In this document: positions 57,245-64,000 of the stretch, piece after piece
Position numbering within the stretch: position 1 is the first letter of the stretch
Layout of the letters: every line of letters starts with the position of its first letter
From: Brevibacterium antiquum
Lineage (GTDB): Bacteria; Actinomycetota; Actinomycetes; Actinomycetales; Brevibacteriaceae
Length of the DNA stretch: 64,000 nt
Direction: 5' to 3'
Assembly: GCF_016107655.1 (NCBI RefSeq)
Contig: NZ_JABASX010000006.1
Coordinates: 1-64,000, forward strand
The notes under the pieces: model-generated
Told to the model about the DNA's origin: nothing
The model's input: only the letters and a program-made list of their open reading frames with translations
The model's database searches: none
Position numbers and translations under genes: made by a program

Positions 57245-57832
57245 ATGCCCGAACAACCCCAGACCCCCCGCGGAGCGGCGACCTACCAGCGCATCCTCGA
57301 CGCAGCCACCGAGGAGTTCGCCCGGCACGGCATCGCCGGGGCCCGCGTCGACCGGATTGTTTCGGCCGCACGGACGAACAAGGCTCAGCTCTACTCCTAC
57401 TTCGGCGACAAGGGCCAGCTCTTCGACGCCATCTTCCTCGACTCCCTCGACAGCATCACCAACACGGTGCCCATCGACGCCGAGGACCTCGCCGATTGGG
57501 CCGTGCGCCTCTACGACGAATACCTCCGCCGTCCCGACCTCATCCGACTGGCCACCTGGACGCGATTGGAGCGACGGCCCACGGGCCACCTCGCCGAATC
57601 CCACGATGACTACGATGACCACAAACTCTCGGCCATCGCCGCTGCTCAGAAGGCGAGGCAGGTCCGGGACGGCGACCCGTTCGACATCATGGCGATGGTC
57701 ATCGCGATGTCGATGGCGTGGTCACCGGTGAGCAATGTCTACGCCGCCGACAGCAGTGAACCCGCCGAGGCGCACTCCTCCCGTCGGAGGTTGCTGCGCG
57801 AGTGTGTCTCCCAGGCCATGAGACCCCATTGA
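57245..57832 (+). CDS. TetR family transcriptional regulator
   Basis: A 195-residue TetR repressor: residues 12-58 form the HTH (AATYQRILDAATEEFARHG, ARVDRIVSAARTNKAQLYSYFGDK), and the C-terminal ~130 residues the ligand and dimer domain with a conserved DEYLRRPDLIRLATW. ATG at 57245. Divergent from the zinc alcohol dehydrogenase gene, which is the probable target along with itself. The inducer, perhaps an aldehyde, is not known. Confidence 0.9.
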   Translation: MPEQPQTPRGAATYQRILDAATEEFARHGIAGARVDRIVSAARTNKAQLYSYFGDKGQLFDAIFLDSLDSITNTVPIDAEDLADWAVRLYDEYLRRPDLIRLATWTRLERRPTGHLAESHDDYDDHKLSAIAAAQKARQVRDGDPFDIMAMVIAMSMAWSPVSNVYAADSSEPAEAHSSRRRLLRECVSQAMRPH

Positions 57833-57839
57833 CGCATGG

Positions 57840-58790
57840 TCAGACGTGGGCGGCAGTCCCCTTCGAAGCCTGCTGAGCAAGCATGCGCGTCCGATACCTG
57901 TGCGGAGATTCGCCGACGCTGCGCTTGAACGCGGAACTGAAGGAACTCTCCGAGGAGTACCCGAGCTTGAGAGCGAGCAGTCGCATTCGCGAGTCAGCTG
58001 AGCGGAGTTCGCGCTTGGCCAAGAGCATCCGCCACCGCACGAGGTAGGTCAGCGGCGGCATGCCCGCGACCTCGCGGAAGCGAACCGCGAAGGCCGTGCG
58101 CGACATCGCTGAAGCTCGGGCGAGGTCGTTGAGCCCCCAGGCCACTTCGGGGCGTTCATGGATGAGGTCGAGAGCAGGCTTCAGCCGATCGTCTCCCAGC
58201 AGCCTCAGCCATCCCGATGGAACGGCGGGGTGATCGGCGAACGCCCGCAGGACGTCGAGAATGAGCAGTTGGCAGTACTCACGGACGGCGAAGTCCGCGC
58301 CGGGTCGTTTCGAGGAGATCTCCTCGAAGAGGCGATCGATGGTCCCGCTCACGCGCGAGGACGATGGGGAGGAGGTGCGGATGTGGGCCACCGGTGGCAG
58401 CGCATCAAAGAGGAGCTCATGGCCGGCGGAATCAAGGTCGATCCGTCCGCCGATGAAGATGTCCGAATTCTCAGGGTCAGCAACGTCGAGGCGAGCGATC
58501 TCTCCATTAGATGGCTGCGCCACCTTTGTCAGCGGCCCGTCACCGGCACCTCCACGCAGGCAGAGCCACGACCGGGCATTGAGGATCGTTACTTCTCCTT
58601 CAACCAGCGTGATCGGAGAGTCGATTCCATCGGTGCTCAGCGTGGCCTGTCCGCGCACAATCGCGCAGAATTTCAATTCCTCGTCGACATCTGATTCCGC
58701 CGACCACTGGCCGCTGACGGCAGCACCACCGGAGACCACACCACGGACCGCGATGAGGTCGAGCACTTCTGAGAGATGATCACCAGCCAT
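57840..58790 (-). CDS. AraC family transcriptional regulator
   Basis: A 316-residue AraC regulator. The N-terminal ~190 residues are a cupin_6-type sensor (DHLSEVLDLIAVRGVVSGG, FCAIVRGQATL); the C-terminal ~100 contain two HTH units, with LNDLARASAMSRTAFAVRF and LKLGYSSESSFSSAFKR followed by VGESPHRYR. ATG at 58790. The frame is open to 58904 but the additional hydrophobic residues do not belong to this family. It is divergent from the SDR gene, its likely target. Confidence 0.89.
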   Translation of the reverse strand: MAGDHLSEVLDLIAVRGVVSGGAAVSGQWSAESDVDEELKFCAIVRGQATLSTDGIDSPITLVEGEVTILNARSWLCLRGGAGDGPLTKVAQPSNGEIARLDVADPENSDIFIGGRIDLDSAGHELLFDALPPVAHIRTSSPSSSRVSGTIDRLFEEISSKRPGADFAVREYCQLLILDVLRAFADHPAVPSGWLRLLGDDRLKPALDLIHERPEVAWGLNDLARASAMSRTAFAVRFREVAGMPPLTYLVRWRMLLAKRELRSADSRMRLLALKLGYSSESSFSSAFKRSVGESPHRYRTRMLAQQASKGTAAHV

Positions 58791-58864
58791 GTCTGAACTA
58801 TAGAGCATTATTTGCGGACTCTGCATTATTCCAGGTACCAAAAGAACCAGGAAGAGTAGGAGGC

Positions 58865-59644
58865 ATGAATACAGAAACCACTGCCCCATCACCGCCCACA
58901 TCACATACAGTCGCCCTCATCAGCGGCGCGAACAGAGGAATCGGCCTGCAGGTCGCCAAGGACCTGACAGCAGCGGGCCTCACCGTCCTGCTGGGATCCC
59001 GAGACGAGGAGAGCGGACGTCGGGCTGCTGCCGAGATCGACGGCAATGCCACCACCCTCCAACTCGACGTCACCGACGAAGACTCCATCATGGCGGCCGC
59101 AGAGCACATCAGCGCGGAGTACGGCCGCCTCGATCTGCTGGTCAACAACGCTGGAGTGTCGTTCCTCGGAGATCGCAGCACACCGTTGCCTGAGAGAGCC
59201 CGCTCCGGACTGCTGACCAATGCGCCGCTTGAGACAGTGCGGAACATGTACGAGATCAATGTCTTCGGAGTCATCGCGCTGACACAAGCTCTTCTTCCGC
59301 TGCTGCGCACCACGCCCGGGGCGCGTGTGGTCAACGTCGGAAGCGGCGGTGGCTCGCTGGCGGCGAACGCCGATCCGGAAAACCCGCATCGGCGGATGTT
59401 CGGCCTCTACTCCGTGACCAAGACTGCCCTGCACGCGGTCTCTCTGGCCTTCGCCACAGCGCTCGAACCCGAGGGCATTCCGGTCAACACCGTCGACCCG
59501 GGAATGACATCAACAGCACTCAATGATTTCCAGGGAACGAAGACGGTCGAACAGGGTGCGGCCCATATCGTCACCGTGGCACTGCGCGGGACCGACGGAC
59601 CGACAGGAACATTCACCAGCGACGAAGGCACGGTGCCGTGGTGA
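58865..59644 (+). CDS. short-chain dehydrogenase/reductase
   Basis: A 259-residue classical SDR. The cofactor loop SGANRGIG is at 20-27, DVTD at the adenine site, NNAG around 95, Ser in VNVGSGGGS, and the active-site YxxxK as YSVTKTAL. The sequence between the nucleotide loops resembles carbonyl-reductase-like SDRs; GSRDEESG after beta-2 has Arg, which favours NADPH. ATG at 58865. Divergent from the AraC gene. Substrate unknown. Confidence 0.9.
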   Translation: MNTETTAPSPPTSHTVALISGANRGIGLQVAKDLTAAGLTVLLGSRDEESGRRAAAEIDGNATTLQLDVTDEDSIMAAAEHISAEYGRLDLLVNNAGVSFLGDRSTPLPERARSGLLTNAPLETVRNMYEINVFGVIALTQALLPLLRTTPGARVVNVGSGGGSLAANADPENPHRRMFGLYSVTKTALHAVSLAFATALEPEGIPVNTVDPGMTSTALNDFQGTKTVEQGAAHIVTVALRGTDGPTGTFTSDEGTVPW

Positions 59645-59656
59645 ACGGCAGCTTCA

Positions 59657-60415
59657 TCAGCTCGACTGCTCGGCACTGCAGGCCAGGACGGCACCGGCGG
59701 GGTCAGCAATGACGACATTCCGGTGGGTCTCTGTGTCGAAGGGCTCGAGCACGACCGTGCCGCCCAGCGACTCAACGAGCGCCGCGGTGGTGTCTGCGTC
59801 GCTGATGGCAACGTTGACTGCCCAGTGAGGTGGGGTGTCACCGGCGTCGGAGAGCAAACCGATAGTGTGCCCGTCGAGACTCCACCGTGAGAAGGGTGCA
59901 CCCGACACCTCGTGGAGTTCCCAGCCGAAAAGCGCACCATAGAAATCCTGCGACGCTCGAGAGTCGGGACTGTGGAGCGAGGACATTGACCAGGAGTCGG
60001 TCTCGCCGACAATCTCGGCCCCCTCGACGCCCTCGCCATCATTGACGCAGAAGGGGATGCCGCTTGGATCTGCGAGGATCGCGGCTCGTCCACCCGAATT
60101 CTGTTCCAAAGACGGCAGGAGACAGCTTCCACCGGCAGCTTGCGCCTCGGCGATCGAGGCGTCGACGTCGTCGACGAGGACGTGGATCAACCACCCGGCT
60201 GGAACTGCCCCTGGTGCCTGAGTGATACCAGCGACGCTCTGCCCATCCAGCCGAGCCACGAGCACATTGGTGTTCTCACCAGGGCCCTCACCAGGGTCCT
60301 CGACGGCCCACGCGAAGAGCTGAGTGTAGAACTCGGCCGCCTCCGACACGTTCGGCTGGAGTGTCTCGATCCAGAACGGCGTGCCGAACGGGTAGCTGCT
60401 GTCGTTGGCCATCAT
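59657..60415 (-). CDS. VOC family protein with two glyoxalase-like domains
   Basis: A 252-residue protein. Two VOC modules follow one another: first GTPFWIETLQPNVSEAAEFYTQLFAW to GIPFCVNDG, second SMSSLHSPDSRASQDFYGALFGWEL to ADPAGAVLACS. The order resembles the hydrolase-like 27-kDa antigen Cfp30B group of actinobacteria. Metal-ligand His/Glu residues are not obvious. ATG at 60415 or the next ATG. Function unknown. Convergent with the SDR gene. Confidence 0.86.
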   Translation of the reverse strand: MMANDSSYPFGTPFWIETLQPNVSEAAEFYTQLFAWAVEDPGEGPGENTNVLVARLDGQSVAGITQAPGAVPAGWLIHVLVDDVDASIAEAQAAGGSCLLPSLEQNSGGRAAILADPSGIPFCVNDGEGVEGAEIVGETDSWSMSSLHSPDSRASQDFYGALFGWELHEVSGAPFSRWSLDGHTIGLLSDAGDTPPHWAVNVAISDADTTAALVESLGGTVVLEPFDTETHRNVVIADPAGAVLACSAEQSS

Positions 60416-60493
60416 TGCCTTCCAACCATCGCGGATTGCCGTAGGCTCTCAGCTCTGCTCATGATTCGACAGTAGTTGCTCTTCCCCGGCCAG

Positions 60494-60805
60494 TCACTCC
60501 CCAGAACCTTCAGAAGACCGGGCGGTATCGACGATCCACGGCACTCCGTACCGGTCGAGGCACATGCCGAACCCTTCGGACCAGAACGTCGGGCCAAGAG
60601 TCATTTGGATCTCGCCGCCGTCGGCCAGCGCAGCGAAGACCGTGTCAGCAGTCGCCAGATCGGCGGCCATGTAGGACAGTGCGATGCCCAACCTGGGGCC
60701 ACCATCGCCCGTAGTGTCATCGGATCCCATGAGCAGCGTGTCATCGATGGTCAAAGCGGCGTGCATGACCGTGTCATGGCGCGGAGGCTTGTTCAACGCC
60801 CTCAT
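60494..60805 (-). pseudogene. PhnB-like VOC protein, N-terminally truncated
   Basis: A 103-residue frame beginning MRALNKPPRHDTVMHAALTIDD and continuing with LLMGSDDTTGDGGPRLGIAL, YMAADLATADTVFAALADGG, TLGPTFWSEGFGMCLDRYGVPWIVD. This matches the second part of the PhnB-like family, from the ..VMHA.L...D..LMGSD segment on. The first ~40 residues of the family (the EAxxFY half) are missing and are not found in any frame upstream, before the CHY gene. It is therefore probably a remnant, or a gene with an unusual start. Confidence 0.7.
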
Positions 60806-60868
60806 GAGAACACTGCGTCAGCATTCCCTGCAGAAACGGAGTCGATGTTGTCTCTTGGTGCGGTGCCT

Positions 60869-61195
60869 CTACTGGGAACTGAAGTAGAAGTCCGCGTGTG
60901 CCACACAGCGCGGATTGAATGGCGCCGCGCAATCCGGGCAAGCGCTCACGCCCAGGTAGGCCTCGATCGTCAGCTCCGTCCAACAGTGTCCACAGAGAAT
61001 GGCCTTCTGATTCCACTGCTCTCGGGGCCACTGCTGGGCCGAGTGTTCAGCGCATTCGGAGTGGCAGAGATGGCACGGAAAGTACCTGTCGCAGCAGGCA
61101 AAGCGAATGGCGATGATGTCGAGTTCAGTCGAATAATGCTCGCATCGAGTGTGCTCATCGACGGTCTTGCCGAAAACTCGGGGTGACGACGTCAC
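60869..61195 (-). CDS. CHY zinc finger protein
   Basis: A 108-residue zinc-binding protein of the CHY-finger type. TRCEHYSTELDIIAIRFACC is the opening; PCHLCHSECAEH, ILCGHCWTELTI, CPDCAAPFNPRC and a final HADFY supply some ten Cys/His ligands for three zincs. Length and pattern match the bacterial Hot13-like proteins, whose role is unknown. The start is GTG at 61195. It is divergent from the DUF2891 gene. Confidence 0.88.
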   Translation of the reverse strand: MTSSPRVFGKTVDEHTRCEHYSTELDIIAIRFACCDRYFPCHLCHSECAEHSAQQWPREQWNQKAILCGHCWTELTIEAYLGVSACPDCAAPFNPRCVAHADFYFSSQ

Positions 61196-61295
61196 GGCTC
61201 ACCTGCCTCCTGTTGGCTTTGCTCCCTGTATTCCCAGACTAGTCGCCTGCGCTGTTCGGCAAAGTAAAATGGGGACCCCGAGCCGATGAGGATCA

Positions 61296-62336
61296 ATGCC
61301 CACACCTGAAGATTTCGTCCGCCCCTTCGCCGAAGTGGCCCTGGCCAACATCACCCGCGAGTATCCGTTTGCGGCCCACCACGTCGCTCGCGGATTGGTC
61401 GACATCGTGCCGGCAAGCGAGAAGAACCCGGCCTTCGCGAACTCGTTCGACTGGCACTCCAGCGTGCACATGCACTACCTGTTGGCCTCGCTTCTGGGCA
61501 CCAAGTCAGCCCGTAATGCGGATTGGCGAGACGAAGCCATCGAGATCCTCGCCTCCCACCTCAGTGAGGATAATATGCGCGCCGAGGCGGATTTCCTCCG
61601 CAGCAACCCGAGCTGGGAGCGACCGTACGGTTGGGCATGGGCCGTCGACCTCAACCGAGTTCTCAACGCCAGTGAGATCTCTGAGCTGCGAACGCTGGGA
61701 AAGCATACCCAGGTCCTCACCGATACCGTCTTCGATCTGGTCCTCGAGTGGCTGCCGAAGGTCCCCGAGCCGGTGCGCCACGGCGTCCACTCGAACACGG
61801 CGTTCGCTCTGCGCCGCATCCTCATCGCTGCCCGCACACAGGACCGAGACGATGTCGTCGAAGCCATCGCCAAGGCTGCCCGCCGCTTCTATGCCGAGGA
61901 CCAGGCCTGGAACTTCCGTCAGGAGCGCAGCGGCCACGACTTCCTCTCCCCCGGACTCTGCGAGGCCGACCTCATGGCCGAAATTCTCAGGCAGGACGAA
62001 CTGTCAGACTGGCTGCCAGGATTCCTGTCTGATCTGGCACCTGAATCACCAGCGCTGAGGCCTGTTGAGATCCTCGATCCCACCGACGGGCAGCAGAGTC
62101 ACCTCTACGGTTTGGGTTTGTCCGTGGCGGCATCGCTGATGCGTCTGGCACCCAAGTTGCTCTCATCCGCCGAGCACTCGGGCAATCACGAAGTTGCCGA
62201 CCACGCGAGGGGCCTCCTCACAACGGTCGACCACCTCATGGCCCCGGGACTCGAAGCTGCAGTCTCCGACGAATACATGGCCTCTCACTGGGTCGCGACG
62301 TTTGCGTGGGAGTCACTCGTGCTGCGGAATCACTGA
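61296..62336 (+). CDS. DUF2891 family protein
   Basis: A 346-residue protein of the DUF2891 family. FANSFDWHSSVHMHYLLASLL, SWERPYGWAWAVDL, HGVHSNTAFALRRI, DFLSPGLCEADLMAEI and the C-terminal GSHW-like SHWVATFAWESLV are family features, with several conserved Trp, His and Glu residues that resemble an alpha/alpha-barrel hydrolase. ATG at 61296. Function is not established. Convergent with aspA. Confidence 0.85.
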   Translation: MPTPEDFVRPFAEVALANITREYPFAAHHVARGLVDIVPASEKNPAFANSFDWHSSVHMHYLLASLLGTKSARNADWRDEAIEILASHLSEDNMRAEADFLRSNPSWERPYGWAWAVDLNRVLNASEISELRTLGKHTQVLTDTVFDLVLEWLPKVPEPVRHGVHSNTAFALRRILIAARTQDRDDVVEAIAKAARRFYAEDQAWNFRQERSGHDFLSPGLCEADLMAEILRQDELSDWLPGFLSDLAPESPALRPVEILDPTDGQQSHLYGLGLSVAASLMRLAPKLLSSAEHSGNHEVADHARGLLTTVDHLMAPGLEAAVSDEYMASHWVATFAWESLVLRNH

Positions 62337-62381
62337 GCTGTCGACTGCCTTGTGCGACCTCTTGTGACTAGCGAAACGACC

Positions 62382-63884
62382 TCACTCCGCAGACTGCACC
62401 ACGGGGATCTCCGAGGTCATCTCGTCACGGGGAACCGCCTCGGCGCTGTCCGCCGCGTTGTCGACTCCATGATCAGCGGGCAAGCCGGTGAGGCGTTCGG
62501 GTTTGAGGATCTCCTCGAGCTGAGCACGGTCGAGAAGCCCCTGTGCCACAACGAGGTCAGAGATCGGTTCGTTCGTCGCCAGCGCCTGCTTGGCCAGCTG
62601 CGCGGCAGGGGCATAGCCGATGACCGGGGCGAGAGCGGTGATGACGGTGACGGAACGGGCCACGGTGTCCTCAAGGGCCGCCTCGTTGGCGGTGATGCCG
62701 TTGACACAGTTGACGCGGAAGGTCTGGCAGGCACGCTCGAGCCAGGTGATCGACTGGAACAGGGAATGGGCGATGACCGGCTCGAACGCGTTGAGCTGGA
62801 GCTGGCCGGCCTCGACGGCCATGGACACGGTGACGTCGGCACCGGCGACTGAGTAGGCGACCTGGGAGACGGCTTCGGGGATGACTGGGTTGACCTTGCC
62901 GGGCATGATCGATGAGCCAGCCTGGCGGGCAGGCAGGTTGATCTCACCGAATCCGGCCTGCGGACCTGAGGACAGCAGACGCAGATCGTTGGCGATCTTC
63001 GACATCTTCAGAGCACTTCGCTTGAGCGCCCCGGAGAAGGTGATGAAGACCCCGGTGTCGGAGGTGGATTCGACGAGGTCGCCGGCGGTGACGAGTTCGA
63101 GCCCGGTGATGGAACGCAGGTGCTTGATCACCGCTTCCCTGTACCCGACCGGAGCGTTGATCGCCGTTCCGATCGCCGTGGCGCCCATGTTGACCTCGCC
63201 GAGGAGTGCCACCGCGTCTTCGAGCCGCTGGACGTCCTCACGCAGGGTGGTGGCGAAGGCGTTGAACTCCTGCCCCAGGGTCATCGGCACCGCGTCCTGG
63301 AGCTGGGTGCGACCGACCTTGATGATGTCGGAGAACTCGCGCCCCTTCGCGGCAAAGGCATCCGCCAAAAGCGTGAGTTCGCCGAGGAGGTTCTGCAGTG
63401 AGAAGGCCAGCGCGATCTTGATCGCCGTCGGGTAGGTGTCGTTCGTGGACTGGCTGTGGTTCGTGTGGTCATTGGGATTGATGAACGAATAGTCGCCCTT
63501 CGCGTGACCACCGATCTCGAGCGCACGGTTCGTGATCACCTCATTGGCGTTCATGTTCGTCGACGTGCCCGCCCCACCCTGGATCACGCCGACGGTGAAC
63601 TGGTCGTGGAGGCGCCCGCCCTTGATCTCCTCGCAGGCGGCATCGATGAGGTTCGCTCGCTGTTCGTCAAGGGCACCGATCTCCAGGTTCGCCCGCGCCG
63701 CCGCCTGCTTCACACAGGCGAAGGCCCGCACGAAATCGGGATAGACGGAGACCGGTCGGCGCGCGATCGGGAAGTTCTCGCCCGCCCGGGCTGTGTGCAC
63801 ACCCCAATACGCTGCAGCGGGGATTTCGAGGCTGCCGATCGAATCGGTCTCTGTGCGGGTGGATGCGGAAGCGCTGTCGGTCAC
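62382..63884 (-). CDS. aspA: aspartate ammonia-lyase
   Basis: Interconverts L-aspartate with fumarate and ammonia, in the cytoplasm, as a homotetramer. The 500-residue protein shows the aspartase/fumarase superfamily blocks: VIQGGAGTSTNMNANEVITNRALE, PNDHTNHSQSTNDTYPTA, GRTQLQDAVPMTLGQEF, and the signature GSSIMPGKVNPVIPE with the catalytic serine. The Asn-rich segments favour aspartase over fumarase but do not prove it. The C-terminal ~35 residues are a low-complexity acidic tail. The start is GTG at 63884 after AAGAAGG. Confidence 0.92.
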   Translation of the reverse strand: MTDSASASTRTETDSIGSLEIPAAAYWGVHTARAGENFPIARRPVSVYPDFVRAFACVKQAAARANLEIGALDEQRANLIDAACEEIKGGRLHDQFTVGVIQGGAGTSTNMNANEVITNRALEIGGHAKGDYSFINPNDHTNHSQSTNDTYPTAIKIALAFSLQNLLGELTLLADAFAAKGREFSDIIKVGRTQLQDAVPMTLGQEFNAFATTLREDVQRLEDAVALLGEVNMGATAIGTAINAPVGYREAVIKHLRSITGLELVTAGDLVESTSDTGVFITFSGALKRSALKMSKIANDLRLLSSGPQAGFGEINLPARQAGSSIMPGKVNPVIPEAVSQVAYSVAGADVTVSMAVEAGQLQLNAFEPVIAHSLFQSITWLERACQTFRVNCVNGITANEAALEDTVARSVTVITALAPVIGYAPAAQLAKQALATNEPISDLVVAQGLLDRAQLEEILKPERLTGLPADHGVDNAADSAEAVPRDEMTSEIPVVQSAE

Positions 63885-64000
63885 CGCTGGTGCCTTCTTT
63901 CGTCGTGAGGATGCGTCATGATCGCCGAGGTTGTCCCTCGGTAATCACCGTACTGCGGCTTCAAGCAGGGCGTTATGATCTGGCTCATAGTCGCGGTACT
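63885..64000. other. aspA upstream region at window edge
   Basis: The last 116 bp hold the aspA leader. An A/T-poorer stretch with TTATGAT-like sequence near 63972 lies here, but no promoter can be assigned with confidence and no other gene begins within the window. Confidence 0.3.

Noticed and set aside
1-64000. tRNA, rRNA or prophage genes
   Set aside because: No cloverleaf-like TTCGA arms in proper context, no rRNA-like conserved stretches, and no phage structural, integrase or transposase proteins were recognised. A dedicated covariance-model search was not possible here.

Overview
The window is high-GC actinobacterial DNA. Gene content and style (hut genes with HutF, BCCT and NCS1 transporters, MHS-type MFS carriers, mycoredoxin-like and alkyltransferase-like proteins, many 4-bp ATGA/GTGA gene overlaps) fit a Micrococcales genus such as Brevibacterium. 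The genus is inferred from gene content, not from a marker gene. No rRNA, tRNA, CRISPR array, prophage or transposase was recognised.

Layout. 1-2020: a 54-bp perfect palindrome, then a BCCT betaine/choline-type transporter. 2204-18160: a histidine/urocanate catabolic region. One minus-strand operon runs hutI-hutH-M20 amidohydrolase-hutF-iclR. An acyl-CoA ligase with a divergent PucR-type regulator follows, then hutU, then divergent plus-strand genes for a class III CoA-transferase, an acyl-CoA dehydrogenase and an NCS1 permease. A palindrome of the form TCCGA-N4-TCGGA occurs upstream of hutI, hutU, the CoA-transferase and the permease. This suggests one regulon, probably under the IclR protein. 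18205-24265: NhaC-type antiporter, secreted lipase, amidase, and a solitary Mrr-like nuclease. 24268-28659: amidase, M20 carbamoylase-like enzyme and MHS transporter on the minus strand. 28660-32761: CstR-like sensor with operator, a 57-residue zinc-ribbon protein, LysR regulator, lgt, alkyltransferase-like protein, glutaredoxin-like protein, hotdog thioesterase. 32897-38796: two aminotransferases, a membrane protein, GNAT, cupin and FAD-dependent oxidoreductase. 38887-45433: sodium:solute symporter, RpiR regulator and divergent amidohydrolase sharing a TGCAA-N6-TTGCA operator, then an MFS-RidA-RraA operon. 45664-48892: small and regulatory genes.

48974-54519 is the most mosaic part. A SNF2 ATPase gene is followed by a HEPN (HepT-like)/nucleotidyltransferase toxin-antitoxin cassette, and then by a second, about 93% identical copy of the last 164 bp of the SNF2 gene. 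Next comes a Fic protein gene preceded by an AT-rich 46-bp palindrome. This looks like a cassette inserted at, and duplicating, the 3' end of the SNF2 gene. 54584-63884: PhzF, YdeI-like, zinc alcohol dehydrogenase with divergent TetR, AraC with divergent SDR, two VOC proteins (one apparently truncated), CHY zinc finger, DUF2891 and aspA.

How the hut genes work together: HutH deaminates histidine to urocanate, HutU hydrates it, HutI opens the ring, HutF deiminates formiminoglutamate to N-formylglutamate. No classical hutG is present, and the M20 amidohydrolase between hutH and hutF is a natural candidate for the final deformylation. The co-controlled CoA-transferase and acyl-CoA dehydrogenase could feed imidazolepropionate or another imidazole acid into urocanate. 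That last idea is a hypothesis.
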